Part shown: positions 41,791-52,423 of the stretch, piece by piece | How the letters are laid out: every line of letters begins with the position of its first letter | Numbering within the stretch: the first letter of the stretch is position 1 | Source of the DNA: an uncultured Clostridia bacterium | GTDB taxonomy: Bacteria; Bacillota; Clostridia; Christensenellales; UBA1242 | NCBI GenBank assembly: GCA_944377825.1 | Contig: CALWGA010000040.1 | Location: 1 to 55,768 of the forward strand | Length of the DNA: 55,768 bases | Reading direction: 5' to 3' | Made by a program: the position numbers and the translations under genes | The notes under the pieces: model-generated | The model's input: only the letters and a program-made list of their open reading frames with translations | What the model was told of the DNA's origin: nothing | Database searches by the model: none

Positions 41791-42831
41791 ATGCAAAGAG
41801 AATTATTACGATCTACTTATCATTATGATTTGCCAGAGGAGCTTATTGCTCAAACTCCGGTTGAACCACGCGACTCGTCGCGTCTTTTATGCTATAATCG
41901 AAAGACCGAAAAGGTGCAAGACCTACATTTTTATGATATCTACAACTTTTTGAATAAGGGCGATGTTTTGGTTGTCAATAACACGCGTGTTTTGCCAGCT
42001 AGACTTTATGGCTTTAAGCATACTGGCGCGAAAATTGAGGTGCTTCTTCAAAAGCGGATAGATTTGACACATTGGGAAGTGATTGCAAAACCATTTAAGC
42101 GTTTGGATGAAGGAACAGAAATTGTTTTTAACGAAAACATTTTTGCCGTTGTTGTTAGTAAGGAAACTTTTGGTTCTTGTGTCATTGAATTTAAGTATGA
42201 CCTAAAAAAGACCTTTGAAGAGCATTTGATGGAGATAGGCACTGTTCCACTTCCGCCATACATAAAGGAAAAGTTGAAAGACCCAGAGCGCTATCAAACT
42301 GTCTATGCCAAAGTGGAAGGTTCAAGTGCAGCGCCAACTGCGGGGTTACACTTTACTAAAGACTTATTAGCAAGATTGAAAGATAAAGGTGTAGAGATTT
42401 GTGAAGTTTTGCTCCATGTTGGACTCGGCACATTTAGACCGGTTAAGGAAGATAATATTTTGGAACATAAAATGCACAGCGAATATATTGAGGTGTCCAA
42501 AGAGGTGGCAAATAGACTTAATAAGGCAAAACAAGAGGGTCGGCGAGTTATCGCTGTCGGAACGACCTCAGTTAGAGTTTTGGAAAGTGCAAGTGACAAA
42601 ATAGGTCACATTCTTCCAGTCAAAAAAGAGACGGACATCTTCATTTATCCGCCATATAAATTTAAGTTTGTGGATGCACTCATCACCAACTTCCACTTAC
42701 CAGAGTCGACTCTTATTATGCTTGTTTCTGCCTTTATCGGCGACATTGATAAAACGCTTGAATTATATAAACACGCAGTAAATAGTCGGTATCGTTTCTT
42801 CAGTTTTGGCGATGCCATGTTTATTGAATAA
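41791..42831 (+). CDS. queA: S-adenosylmethionine:tRNA ribosyltransferase-isomerase QueA
   Basis: QueA turns 7-aminomethyl-7-deazaguanine in tRNA into epoxyqueuosine. The protein has 346 residues with STYHYDLPEELIAQTPVEPRDSSRLL at the N-terminus, VLPARLYGFKHTGAKIEVLL, SAAPTAGLHFT and FHLPESTLIMLVSAFIG, all family signatures. The ATG at 41791 has AAGGA 7 bases upstream. Together with tgt downstream it forms the queuosine pathway end; preQ1 synthesis genes are not in the window. Confidence 0.95.
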   Translation: MQRELLRSTYHYDLPEELIAQTPVEPRDSSRLLCYNRKTEKVQDLHFYDIYNFLNKGDVLVVNNTRVLPARLYGFKHTGAKIEVLLQKRIDLTHWEVIAKPFKRLDEGTEIVFNENIFAVVVSKETFGSCVIEFKYDLKKTFEEHLMEIGTVPLPPYIKEKLKDPERYQTVYAKVEGSSAAPTAGLHFTKDLLARLKDKGVEICEVLLHVGLGTFRPVKEDNILEHKMHSEYIEVSKEVANRLNKAKQEGRRVIAVGTTSVRVLESASDKIGHILPVKKETDIFIYPPYKFKFVDALITNFHLPESTLIMLVSAFIGDIDKTLELYKHAVNSRYRFFSFGDAMFIE

Positions 42832-42839
42832 TACACCAT

Positions 42840-42890
42840 ATATGGTGTAGTATGCAATAATACCACAACAAGATATTGTTAAGTTGTTTT
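42840..42890 (+). repeat. GTAGTATGCA dispersed motif, copy after queA
   Basis: ATATGGTGTAGTATGCAATA with the core at 42847-42856 is followed by CCACAACA and an imperfect returning arm (TTGTT...TTGTTTTGTG). It begins with a small palindrome (ACACCATATATGGTGT, 42833-42848), so it may act as a weak hairpin after queA. It is similar to 29482-29512 and 55441-55484. Confidence 0.6.
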
Positions 42891-42971
42891 GTGCTATTTA
42901 TCTAGATTTTTATTCGGATAATCGGACAAAATAAATTTTGATATATTCGATATAAAAAATTTTTGAATTAG

Positions 42972-44120
<1,149 letters not shown>

Positions 44121-44267
44121 AATATAAGATTTAAAATATAAATTTGAAACTTTTTATTGATTGAGATTGAAAAAATGAAACTTGTTTGTTTCATAGGTTT
44201 TGTGTGTGAAAAAATGATAAAAGACAAAATTAGACACAATTCGCTAAAAATTTTTGCACATAATGTT

Positions 44268-44296
44268 TGCTTTTTAAAGTTGTATGTGTTACAATA
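44268..44296 (+). promoter_or_regulatory. Promoter of tig-clpP-clpX
   Basis: TTGCTT at 44268-44273, a 17-bp spacer and TACAAT at 44291-44296, giving a leader of about 65 nt. No CtsR-type direct repeat (GGTCAAA-like) was seen near it. Confidence 0.6.
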
Positions 44297-44368
44297 ATGC
44301 TTGTATATTAGGTTAATTATGTTATTTATATATTAATTTTATCTAATAACTATAAAGGGAGAAAAATT

Positions 44369-45637
44369 ATGCATGAATTTACTTTAAAAGACGACATGGT
44401 AACACTTAGCGTTAAAGTCACACAAAAAGAATGGGAGGAGAGACTTCAAGAGGCTTATGAAAACAATAAGTCCAGATTTTCTATCACAGGCTTCAGAAAA
44501 GGTCACGCTCCAAGAAAGGTTATTGAAAAAACCTATGGCGATGACATCTTCTTTGAAGACGCTGTTCAAATGATTGCCAACACTGAAATTATTGATTTTC
44601 TAACCAAAAATCCAAAGTTGGAGCCACTTCAAGCGCCAAATATTAAAAATGTTGTTATGGACAACAACGGTCTCAGTTTTGACCTAAACTTTGAGGTTAT
44701 GCCAGAGATTAAACTTTGCAAATACACAGGTCTTGAGTTCAAAAAACTTTCCACCAAGGTGACTGACGCGGACGTTGAACACGAGATAGGACACCTTTTG
44801 AACGACAACGCCACTTTCACCGATGCTGAAAGAGAGACCAAGAACGGCGACCAAGTTGTTATCGACTTTGTTGGATATGTTGACGGCAAGGCGTTCGAAG
44901 GCGGAAGAGCGGAAAACTATCCATTGGAACTTGGCTCTCACACCTTTATCGAAGGCTTTGAAGAGCAACTCGTTGGCAAAAAAAAGGGCGACGATGTTAA
45001 GGTTGACATTAAATTTCCAGAAAACTATGTTGACTATCTAGCAGGCAAAAGCGGATATTTTGATGTTAAAATCAAAGAAGTAAGAGAGAAAACTCTTCCA
45101 ACTCTCGATGACAAATTTATTTCTAATGCGACAGAATATGAAACCGTTGAAGAGTATAAAAAATATCTACAGGAGCATATTCAATCTATGAAGGAAGACC
45201 GCTCAATCGCAAGGCTCAAATCTGACATCTATGAGTATCTTCTCAAAAACACCAATGTTAAGGCACCGCAGTTCATGATTGACCAAGAAGTTCACGCGGA
45301 GATGCACGAAATTGAAGATAGAGCGAAGAGTTTTGGCATGACAATGGAACAGTATTTCGACGCAGTTAAGATGCCAATGGAAGAATATAGGAATATGTGC
45401 GAAGAGAGAGCAAGTAGGTCAATTAGAATGCACTACATCTTCGAGCAACTCTTTGACAAGTTAAAAATAACCGCTTATGAAGAAGAGATAACTGCACAAC
45501 TTGAAAAAATGAAAGCAACTGATGCCGATGAAAACGCAAGACTTCAAGCCATCCATATGGTTAAAGTCAACAAGGTGTTCAACTACCTTTGCGAAAATAA
45601 CAAACTTGTTGAAGTCGACACGGTGGAAGAATTATAA
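44369..45637 (+). CDS. tig: Trigger factor (ribosome-associated chaperone)
   Basis: Trigger factor meets nascent chains at the exit tunnel. The 422 residues show the ribosome-binding signature FSITGFRKGHAPRKVIEKTYG near residue 40, a FKBP-type PPIase domain around 150-240 (GDQVVIDFVGYVDGKAFEGG, then LELGSHTFIEGFE) and a helical C-terminal chaperone domain. GGGAG lies 8 bases before the ATG. It leads the tig-clpP-clpX operon. Confidence 0.96.
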   Translation: MHEFTLKDDMVTLSVKVTQKEWEERLQEAYENNKSRFSITGFRKGHAPRKVIEKTYGDDIFFEDAVQMIANTEIIDFLTKNPKLEPLQAPNIKNVVMDNNGLSFDLNFEVMPEIKLCKYTGLEFKKLSTKVTDADVEHEIGHLLNDNATFTDAERETKNGDQVVIDFVGYVDGKAFEGGRAENYPLELGSHTFIEGFEEQLVGKKKGDDVKVDIKFPENYVDYLAGKSGYFDVKIKEVREKTLPTLDDKFISNATEYETVEEYKKYLQEHIQSMKEDRSIARLKSDIYEYLLKNTNVKAPQFMIDQEVHAEMHEIEDRAKSFGMTMEQYFDAVKMPMEEYRNMCEERASRSIRMHYIFEQLFDKLKITAYEEEITAQLEKMKATDADENARLQAIHMVKVNKVFNYLCENNKLVEVDTVEEL

Positions 45638-45685
45638 AATTTAGTAAATCAAAGGTTAAAAATATAAATTTTAAGGAGGTTTATT

Positions 45686-46273
45686 ATGTTAGTACCAATG
45701 GTTGTTGACCAAACAGGAGCAAACGAAAGGTCATACGATATTTATTCAAGATTACTTGAGGATAGAATCATCTTTTTAGCGGGCGAAATCACAGACGAAA
45801 CGGCAAATATTGTGATTGCTCAACTTATCTATCTTGAAGGAAAAAATCCAGACAAGGATATTTTCATATATATTAATAGCCCGGGCGGTTCAGTCAGCGC
45901 TGGCATGGCAATCTACGACACCATGAACTACATCAAGTGCGATGTTTCCACAATTTGTGTCGGTCTTGCCGCTTCAATGGGCGCGTTCCTTCTTTCAAGC
46001 GGAACAAAGGGCAAGAGATTTGCGCTTCCTAACAGCGAGATTATGATTCACCAGCCACTCGGCGGTGCTCAAGGTCAGGCAAGCGACATCGAAATTCAGG
46101 CACGCCATATTCAAAAAATTAAGGCAAAACTCAACAAAATTTTAAGCGAGAACACAGGCAAACCACTTGAAATAATTGAAAAGGACACTGACCGCGATAA
46201 TTACATGACTCCAGATGAAGCAAAAGAATATGGTCTTATCGATAATATTTTTGTGACAAGAAAGGCAAACTAA
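45686..46273 (+). CDS. clpP: ATP-dependent Clp protease proteolytic subunit
   Basis: ClpP forms the two-ring proteolytic barrel. The 195 residues begin [20 protein letters not shown]; the catalytic Ser is in [16 protein letters not shown] (about residue 98), the His in [10 protein letters not shown] (about 123) and the Asp near [10 protein letters not shown] (about 172). AAGGAGG lies 7 bases before the ATG. clpX is 22 bases downstream. Confidence 0.97.
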   Translation: MLVPMVVDQTGANERSYDIYSRLLEDRIIFLAGEITDETANIVIAQLIYLEGKNPDKDIFIYINSPGGSVSAGMAIYDTMNYIKCDVSTICVGLAASMGAFLLSSGTKGKRFALPNSEIMIHQPLGGAQGQASDIEIQARHIQKIKAKLNKILSENTGKPLEIIEKDTDRDNYMTPDEAKEYGLIDNIFVTRKAN

Positions 46274-46295
46274 GAAACAACTTTAAAGGAGATGT

Positions 46296-47576
46296 ATGAA
46301 AGATATTGAAGTTTACTGCTCCTTCTGTGGTAAGCCACAGAGTAGCGCAAAAAAGTTGATAGCAAGCCCAAATGGCGAGGCGTATATCTGTGATGATTGC
46401 GTTAGAATTTGTCTTGATATTATTAAGCAGGATAGTTTAAAAATCAAAGTCTATAAAGACCTTGAAATACCTTCGCCTAAGGAGATTAAAAAACAACTTG
46501 ATAACTATGTGATAGGGCAGGACCAAGCAAAGAAGGTGCTTTCGGTTGCCGTGTTCAATCACTATAAAAGGATAAACTACAACAATCACTTAAAACTTGA
46601 CGGCAAGAAAAAGAAAAACGAAAACAGCGTCGAACTTGAAAAGAGCAATATCTTAATGATAGGTCCAACAGGTTCAGGAAAGACGCTTTTGGTTAAAACT
46701 TTGGCAAAAATCTTGGATGTTCCTTTCGCAGTTGCCGATGCCACAACACTCACTGAAGCGGGATATGTGGGCGAGGATGTTGAAAATGTACTTTTGAAAC
46801 TCATTCAAAACGCTGATTACGACATTTCGCGTGCAGAGCGTGGCATAATCTACATCGATGAAATAGATAAGATTTCAAGAAAAAGCGAAAATCGTTCAAT
46901 AACACGTGACGTGGGCGGTGAGGGCGTGCAACAGGCGTTACTTAAAATTATTGAAAGCACGATTGCGTCCGTTCCGCCACAAGGTGGAAGAAAACATCCG
47001 CATCAAGAGATGCTTCAAATCGACACCACAAACATTCTCTTTATTTGCGGTGGAGCGTTTGTGGGCTTAGATGATATAATATATAAAAGGATGGCTTCTT
47101 CCGCGCTTGGCTTCAATGCGGAGATTAAAAATTCCTCTGAAAGAGCGAAAATCAACTACTCGCAAGACGTTCAGCCTGATGACTTAATCAAGTTTGGTCT
47201 TATTCCAGAGTTTGTGGGCAGACTTCCAATTATCACAGGGCTTGACAATCTCGATGTCAACGCGCTTGGGAAGATTTTGGTTGAGCCTAAGAACAGTTTG
47301 ATTAAGCAATACACAGAACTTTTCAAAATGGATGGCTTTGAACTTGAGTTTGAGAAGGACGCCATTACCTATGTTGCAAATAAGGCTTTGGAACTTAAAA
47401 CGGGCGCAAGAGGTATAAGAACCATCATGGAAACAAGAATGACTGAACTTATGTATGACCTTCCAGACCCAAAAGTCTATGAAAAGGTTATAATCACCAA
47501 GGATTTCATGGAAAAAGGCTCAGCGCCAACGCTCATCGCAAGACCTCAAACTGAGGCTAAGGAAAATGTGGGCTAA
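46296..47576 (+). CDS. clpX: Clp protease ATP-binding unfoldase ClpX
   Basis: ClpX unfolds substrates and feeds ClpP. The N-terminal zinc-binding domain has CSFCGKPQ and CDDCVRIC; the AAA+ core has Walker [37 protein letters not shown], Walker [14 protein letters not shown], the RKH loop [10 protein letters not shown] and sensor motifs. The ClpP-contacting loop reads LGF ([10 protein letters not shown]) where IGF is usual. 426 residues, a normal length. Confidence 0.96.
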   Translation: MKDIEVYCSFCGKPQSSAKKLIASPNGEAYICDDCVRICLDIIKQDSLKIKVYKDLEIPSPKEIKKQLDNYVIGQDQAKKVLSVAVFNHYKRINYNNHLKLDGKKKKNENSVELEKSNILMIGPTGSGKTLLVKTLAKILDVPFAVADATTLTEAGYVGEDVENVLLKLIQNADYDISRAERGIIYIDEIDKISRKSENRSITRDVGGEGVQQALLKIIESTIASVPPQGGRKHPHQEMLQIDTTNILFICGGAFVGLDDIIYKRMASSALGFNAEIKNSSERAKINYSQDVQPDDLIKFGLIPEFVGRLPIITGLDNLDVNALGKILVEPKNSLIKQYTELFKMDGFELEFEKDAITYVANKALELKTGARGIRTIMETRMTELMYDLPDPKVYEKVIITKDFMEKGSAPTLIARPQTEAKENVG

Positions 47577-47697
47577 ATTTGAAGGGATTGTTGGTTTATT
47601 TATTAGTAATAGTTTTTATATTTTAAACATAAATCCTTTATTCAAATTTAATCATATTAAAAAAATAACAAATTTTGTGAAAAGTTTTGCAAAACAG

Positions 47698-47726
47698 TTG
47701 ACAGGTGAAATTTTATATGCTATAAT
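47698..47726 (+). promoter_or_regulatory. Consensus sigma-A promoter of infC-rpmI-rplT
   Basis: TTGACA at 47698-47703, a 17-bp spacer, TGC and TATAAT at 47721-47726: both boxes match the consensus exactly. Confidence 0.85.
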
Positions 47727-47732
47727 ATCGGC

Positions 47733-47866
47733 GTATGAAAGTAGAAGTTTCCTTCTCACCTGTCGAATTTTGTTTTGACATGGTCACAAAATTTAATAAA
47801 CTATTTTATTATTTTTTGGTGGGAAACATTCTTTCTGCCAAATTTTTTTTAAAGGAGATTACGACA
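47733..47866 (+). promoter_or_regulatory. infC operon leader with an intrinsic terminator just before the ribosome binding site (L20-leader-like attenuator)
   Basis: The 134-nt leader contains AATTTTGT/ACAAAATT (47766-47794) and then a terminator-like hairpin TTTGG...CCAAA with T8 (47815-47850) that ends right where AAGGAG begins. Leader terminators controlled by L20 are established for this operon in Bacillus. The mechanism here is inferred from position only. Confidence 0.6.
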
Positions 47867-48382
47867 ATTTTTAAGGAACAATTAATTAATGAGCAAATCA
47901 CCGCCAAAGAGGTTCGTTTGATAGGAACGGATGGCGAGCAACTCGGGGTTATGCCGATTGAGAAAGCAAGGCAAATCGCTGATAATGAGGGACTTGATTT
48001 GGTTCTAATGTCAGGAAGTTCCAATCCTGCTGTTTGCAAAATCATGGACTATGGCAAATATCGTTTTGACAGCATTAAGCGTGAAAAGGAACTCAAAAAA
48101 AATCAAAAAATTGTGGAACTTAAGGAAATTCAACTCACAATGCGCATCGACCAATATCACATCAATTTCAAACTTAAAAACGCTCAAAAGATATTGCAAG
48201 ACGGCGATAAGGTCAAGGTTTCTCTTCGCATGAAAGGTCGTGAACAGGCCTATTCTAAGAATGCCGTTGAGGTGGTTGAAAACTTTGTATCCGCGCTCAG
48301 CGAGTTTGGAACAACCGATAAAAAGCCAGAGATTGTTGGAAGAAATGTCATTGTTGTAATCAGTCCAAAAAAGACAAAATAA
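47867..48382 (+). CDS. infC: Translation initiation factor IF-3, ATT start codon
   Basis: IF-3 keeps subunits apart and checks start codons. Homology begins FKEQLINEQITAKEVRLIG and no ATG, GTG or TTG stands at the right place; an ATT at 47867 does, with AAGGAG 9 bases upstream. Rare starts in infC are known to allow IF-3 to repress its own synthesis. The frame is open from 47735, but those residues are leader sequence. The 171 residues cover the N-terminal domain, the Lys-rich linker helix and the C-terminal domain (MRIDQYHINFKLKNAQKIL, KVSLRMKGREQ). Confidence 0.92.
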   Translation: MFKEQLINEQITAKEVRLIGTDGEQLGVMPIEKARQIADNEGLDLVLMSGSSNPAVCKIMDYGKYRFDSIKREKELKKNQKIVELKEIQLTMRIDQYHINFKLKNAQKILQDGDKVKVSLRMKGREQAYSKNAVEVVENFVSALSEFGTTDKKPEIVGRNVIVVISPKKTK

Positions 48383-48395
48383 AAGGAGAAAAGTT

Positions 48396-48590
48396 ATGCC
48401 TAAGCAAAAAACACACAGTGGTGCAAAAAAGCGTTTTTCACTCACTGCAACAGGAAAGGTTAAGTATGCAAGACCTGGCAAAGGTCACTTCTTAACAGTA
48501 AAAAACAAAAATCGCAAGAGAAAACTTAGAAAAGGGTCTTATATTGCAGGAAAGAATGCAAACAACATTAAGACGCTCCTTTGCAAGTAA
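48396..48590 (+). CDS. rpmI: 50S ribosomal protein L35
   Basis: The 64 basic residues have the L35 pattern: MPKQKTHSGAKKRFSLTATG, then HFLTVKNKNRKRKLRKG. GGAG lies 8 bases before the ATG. It is the middle gene of infC-rpmI-rplT. Confidence 0.96.
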   Translation: MPKQKTHSGAKKRFSLTATGKVKYARPGKGHFLTVKNKNRKRKLRKGSYIAGKNANNIKTLLCK

Positions 48591-48602
48591 TGGAGGTAGG
48601 TC

Positions 48603-48950
48603 ATGAGAATTAAAAGAGGCGTGAACGCAGTTAAAAAGCGTAGAAAAATCTTAAAATCAGCCAAAGGTTATTTTGGTGCAAAGAGTAAACTCTATAGAAC
48701 CGCACGTGAGCAGGTTATGAAATCTGGTCAATATGCTTATATTGGCAGAAAACAAAAGAAGAGAGATTTCCGTGCACTTTGGATAACAAGAATCAACGCT
48801 GGTTGCCACCAAAACGATATCTCTTATTCAAGATTTATCTCTGGACTTAAGAAAGCAAATATCGCATTAAACCGTAAGGTGCTTGCAGACATTGCCGTTC
48901 GCGAGCCAGAAACTTTCGCTAAACTTGTTGAAACAGCAAAGAAGGCTTAA
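48603..48950 (+). CDS. rplT: 50S ribosomal protein L20
   Basis: The 115 residues match L20: [20 protein letters not shown], then [18 protein letters not shown] and [15 protein letters not shown]20 is an early assembly protein for the large subunit and the usual repressor of this operon. The stop codon overlaps the start of the methyltransferase downstream (TAATG), an arrangement also found elsewhere in Firmicutes. Confidence 0.97.
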   Translation: MRIKRGVNAVKKRRKILKSAKGYFGAKSKLYRTAREQVMKSGQYAYIGRKQKKRDFRALWITRINAGCHQNDISYSRFISGLKKANIALNRKVLADIAVREPETFAKLVETAKKA

Positions 48951-49672
48951 TGGAAAGGGCGAGCAAAGACCTAATTTCAAACTTAAAAAAGCAAAAACGT
49001 GATAAGTCTTTGCTTTTTTTGGATAATGTCAAAATAATAAAAGATGCTCTTCCATATATTAAGGTGGAATTGATTTTGACAGCGAATGAAAAATTGACTT
49101 TTGATGCAGGCGATGTCAAAGTTTATAAAACCGATGCAAAAACCATTGAAATGCTTGCTGACACTGTCACTCCGCAAGGGATAATTTGTGTGGTAAGAAT
49201 GGAGAAGAAAACTTTAATCGTTCCAAAAGGCAACTTTTTGGTTTTAGACTCGCTTCAGGACCCGGGAAACATGGGAACGCTTATTCGAACATCGGTTGCC
49301 TGTGGTTTTGACGCAGTTTTCAGTGTGGACTGTGTGCATATCACAAATTCCAAACTCATTCGAAGTTCGGTGGGCGCGGTGTTTAATCAAAAAATTTACG
49401 AAATGACAAAGGAAGAGTTTATAACCTTTGCTAAATCTAACAACTTACTGCTTGCCAAATGCGACATGAATGGCGAAAATGTTTTCGCTAAAAATTTCGA
49501 AAAGAATTTAGGTATTGTTGTCGGTAACGAAGGTCAGGGAGTGAGCAGTGAAATATCCAATCTTTGTCAAATTTCTCTTTCCATACCTATGAAAGGTAAT
49601 ATCGAAAGTCTAAACGCAGGCGTCAGTGGTTCAATCATCATGTATCAAATTGCAAAATCAAATTTAATTTAG
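48950..49672 (+). CDS. TrmH/SpoU-family RNA 2'-O-methyltransferase
   Basis: The protein has 240 residues with an N-terminal substrate-binding part (SKDLISNLKKQKRDKSLLFL) and the SPOUT knot: VLDSLQDPGNMGTLIRTS (motif 1), GIVVGNEGQGVS (motif 2) and SIPMKGNIESLNAGVSGSII (motif 3). Several TrmH members in this place methylate 23S rRNA; the site cannot be assigned. It is coupled to rplT by the TAATG overlap. Confidence 0.92.
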   Translation: MERASKDLISNLKKQKRDKSLLFLDNVKIIKDALPYIKVELILTANEKLTFDAGDVKVYKTDAKTIEMLADTVTPQGIICVVRMEKKTLIVPKGNFLVLDSLQDPGNMGTLIRTSVACGFDAVFSVDCVHITNSKLIRSSVGAVFNQKIYEMTKEEFITFAKSNNLLLAKCDMNGENVFAKNFEKNLGIVVGNEGQGVSSEISNLCQISLSIPMKGNIESLNAGVSGSIIMYQIAKSNLI

Positions 49673-49683
49673 GAGGTGTTTAT

Positions 49684-50400
49684 ATGTCAGGTCACTCAAA
49701 ATGGCACAATATTCAGGCACGTAAGGGTAAGTCCGATGCCGCACGTGGAAAAATATTCACAAAAATCGGTCGTGAAATCGCTGTTTGCGTTAAAGCAGGT
49801 GGTCCTGACCCGAACACCAATAGCAAACTCCGTGATATCATCGCAAAGGCGAAACAAAATAACATGCCAAACGATAATATCGAGCGTTCCATTAAGAAAG
49901 CGTCTGGCGAACTTAGCGGAATTAACTATGAGGCTATCACATATGAAGGCTATGGCGTGGGCGGTTCGGCAGTCATCGTTGAGTGCTTGACCGACAACAA
50001 AAACCGAACAGCAGGAGATGTTCGTCACGCCTTTGATAAACACGGCGGAAGTTTGGGCTCATCAAACTGCGTTTCATACTTATTTAATAGAAAAGGCATT
50101 GTCATTGTTTCGAGCGTTGTGGATGTCGACACTCTTATGATGGACGCACTCGACGCTGGTGCTGTCGACGTTGTTGAAGATGACGACCTTGTTCAGGTTA
50201 TTACAGAGCCGAATGAACATGTGAAAATGGAAGAGGCACTCACAAAGAAAGGTTACACCGTGATTTCAGCGGACACCGAACTTGTGCCAGACAACTATGT
50301 CGACTTAAACGAAGAACAATTAGGTAAATTTAACAGAATGATAGACGCACTCGAAGATTTAGACGATGTTCAAGAGGTTTATCACAATGTAAATATGTAA
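49684..50400 (+). CDS. yebC: YebC/PmpR family protein
   Basis: The 238 residues start MSGHSKWHNIQARKGKSDAA and contain ANKxx-type signatures (AKQNNMPNDNIERSIKKASG, YEGYGVGGSAVIVECLTDN). The family has been described as transcriptional regulators and, more recently, as ribosome-associated factors that relieve polyproline stalling, which would match the translation genes around it. AGGAGG lies 6 bases upstream. A terminator follows at once. Confidence 0.93.
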   Translation: MSGHSKWHNIQARKGKSDAARGKIFTKIGREIAVCVKAGGPDPNTNSKLRDIIAKAKQNNMPNDNIERSIKKASGELSGINYEAITYEGYGVGGSAVIVECLTDNKNRTAGDVRHAFDKHGGSLGSSNCVSYLFNRKGIVIVSSVVDVDTLMMDALDAGAVDVVEDDDLVQVITEPNEHVKMEEALTKKGYTVISADTELVPDNYVDLNEEQLGKFNRMIDALEDLDDVQEVYHNVNM

Positions 50401-50424
50401 GGCAGATTTATTCTGTCTTTTTTT
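50401..50424 (+). terminator. Intrinsic terminator after yebC
   Basis: The stem GGCAGA/TCTGTC with one G-U pair has a TTTAT loop and a T7 run, beginning directly after the stop. Confidence 0.75.
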
Positions 50425-50590
50425 ATATTACTTATCAAAATCAAAACCTAATTTTCTTTAAATTTTACCAAATTTTCTATAAATTCCGCTATTTTTTCTT
50501 CAAATTTTGCCATATTTTTTAGAGTTTTAAGGCGGAATTTTGAGAATATTAGGCTGGAAATTTAATAATTAAAATTTTATATTAAATAGT

Positions 50591-50619
50591 TTGACAAAAC
50601 GCTAAAAAAAGTTTAAACT
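50591..50619 (+). promoter_or_regulatory. Promoter of rny
   Basis: TTGACA at 50591-50596, a 17-bp spacer and TAAACT at 50614-50619; leader about 40 nt with AAAGGAG. Confidence 0.68.
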
Positions 50620-50667
50620 AGAATTGTGTGGGAAACCACGCAAATTTTATAAAGGAGAAATGCGAAA

Positions 50668-52251
50668 ATGGGAGGAATGTTATTAGACGTCACTCCTGCA
50701 ATCGCATCTGTAATAGCAATCGTTTGTCTAATTGCGGGTCTTTTGATTGGTGGCGGAGTAATTATTCTTTATACCAATAAAAAAATGCAAAAAAATAAAT
50801 CAAATGCTGTTAAAATCATTGAAGATGCGTATGCAGAGGCTAAGACGATAAAAAAAGAAGCCATGCTGGAAAGCAAGGAATTAGCACAAAAAGCGAAAGA
50901 CGAGGCTGATGAAGAGGTCAAAAATAGGCGCCAAGAGGCTGTAAAACTTGAAGAAAGACTCAATCAACGCGAAGAATTTATCGAGAAAAAGGAACTTTCT
51001 TTAGATAAAAGAACGGAACAACTTGAGGACGAAAAGAAAGAAATCGCTGAAATTAAGCAAGGTCTCGAGAAAGAGAAAGAAAACTTGAATACTCTTAAAG
51101 ACCAGGCTATGCAAGAAATCGAAAAAGTGGCAAAGATGTCTAAGCAAGAGGCGGTCGATATGCTTGTGAACACTATGCGTGAGGATGCTCAAAAAGAGGC
51201 ATCGAAAATTGTTAAGCAGATTGAAGAGGACGCGAGAGAAAACGGCGAACTAAAGGCGCGCGAAATTATCGGACAGGCTCTTCAAAAATGTGCCACTGAA
51301 ACAACTTCCGAGATGACCGTCTCTGTCGTTTCGCTACCTAATGACGAGATGAAAGGCAGAATTATCGGTCGTGAGGGCAGAAATATTCGTGCAATCGAAG
51401 CGGCAACTGGCGTGGAACTTATCGTGGATGACACACCAGAGTCTATCACAATCTCTGGGTTTGACCCGATTCGAAGAGAGGTTGCAAGGCTCGCACTTGA
51501 GAAACTTATAACTGACGGCCGTATTCATCCAACCAGAATTGAAGAGATTGTGGAGAAAATGCAACGCGAGGTTGACAAAACCATTAAACAGGCAGGCGAC
51601 GAAGCGTGCAACGAAACTGGAATTTACAATTTAAACATTGAACTTGTTAAAATTTTAGGCAGATTGAAATATCGAACAAGTTATGGGCAAAATGTTTTAA
51701 AACACTCCATCGAAACCTCAATCATCGCTGGACTTTTGGCGTCCGAAATAGGCGCAAATGTGAAAATAGCCAAGCGCGGTGGGCTTCTTCACGACATCGG
51801 CAAGGCGCTCGACCATGAAATGGAAGGCACTCACGTTCAAATCGGCGTGGAACTTGCAAGAAAGTATGGCGAAAGTGAAGAGGTTGTGCACTGCATTGAG
51901 GCGCACCACTTCAATGTGGAATTTAAAACGATTGAGGCAATCATCGTGCAGGTTGCGGATGCCATTTCATCTTCAAGACCTGGCGCTAGACGTGATTCCT
52001 TTGAGAACTATATTAAAAGATTGCAACAACTTGAAGAGATTGCCAACAGTTTCAAAGGCGTGGAAAAATCCTTCGCGGTTCAAGCGGGAAGAGAAGTGCG
52101 CATAATTGTGAAACCTGAAGAGATTTCTGACAGCCAAGCAATGTTTATGGCAAAGGAAATCGCATCAAAGATTGAAAATGAAATGCAATATCCAGGTCAC
52201 ATCAAGGTCAACGTGATAAGAGAAAGTAGGTTCATTGAAACCGCAAAGTAA
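50668..52251 (+). CDS. rny: Ribonuclease Y
   Basis: RNase Y is the membrane-anchored endonuclease that starts mRNA decay in Firmicutes. The 527 residues comprise one N-terminal membrane helix (IASVIAIVCLIAGLLIGGGV), a long Lys/Glu coiled coil (~40-210), a KH domain (MKGRIIGREGRNIRAIEAAT) and an HD domain whose metal site is in KRGGLLHDIGKALDHE. The length and order match the family exactly. AAAGGAG lies 10 bases before the ATG. Confidence 0.97.
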   Translation: MGGMLLDVTPAIASVIAIVCLIAGLLIGGGVIILYTNKKMQKNKSNAVKIIEDAYAEAKTIKKEAMLESKELAQKAKDEADEEVKNRRQEAVKLEERLNQREEFIEKKELSLDKRTEQLEDEKKEIAEIKQGLEKEKENLNTLKDQAMQEIEKVAKMSKQEAVDMLVNTMREDAQKEASKIVKQIEEDARENGELKAREIIGQALQKCATETTSEMTVSVVSLPNDEMKGRIIGREGRNIRAIEAATGVELIVDDTPESITISGFDPIRREVARLALEKLITDGRIHPTRIEEIVEKMQREVDKTIKQAGDEACNETGIYNLNIELVKILGRLKYRTSYGQNVLKHSIETSIIAGLLASEIGANVKIAKRGGLLHDIGKALDHEMEGTHVQIGVELARKYGESEEVVHCIEAHHFNVEFKTIEAIIVQVADAISSSRPGARRDSFENYIKRLQQLEEIANSFKGVEKSFAVQAGREVRIIVKPEEISDSQAMFMAKEIASKIENEMQYPGHIKVNVIRESRFIETAK

Positions 52252-52423
52252 GAGATTTTTTTCTAGACCACTGCATATCAATAAAATGTAAGCGGATTGT
52301 AAGTTGAAACTAATAGCATATTATCAAAGAACAACCAAGTGCGAAGCATTTGAAAGAGACTAAATATAGTTTAAATAAACCTCATGCAGTTTGCTTTCAT
52401 ATTGATAAAGATTAGGAGAAAAT

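Noticed and set aside
47566-47778. 70-codon open frame between clpX and infC
   Set aside because: It overlaps the end of clpX and the consensus infC promoter, is AT-rich and has no ribosome binding site.
47735-47866. N-terminal extension of IF-3 from an ATG at 47735
   Set aside because: The ATG is at the predicted transcription start; the extension covers the leader hairpins and has no similarity to IF-3, whereas ATT at 47867 has a correct Shine-Dalgarno.
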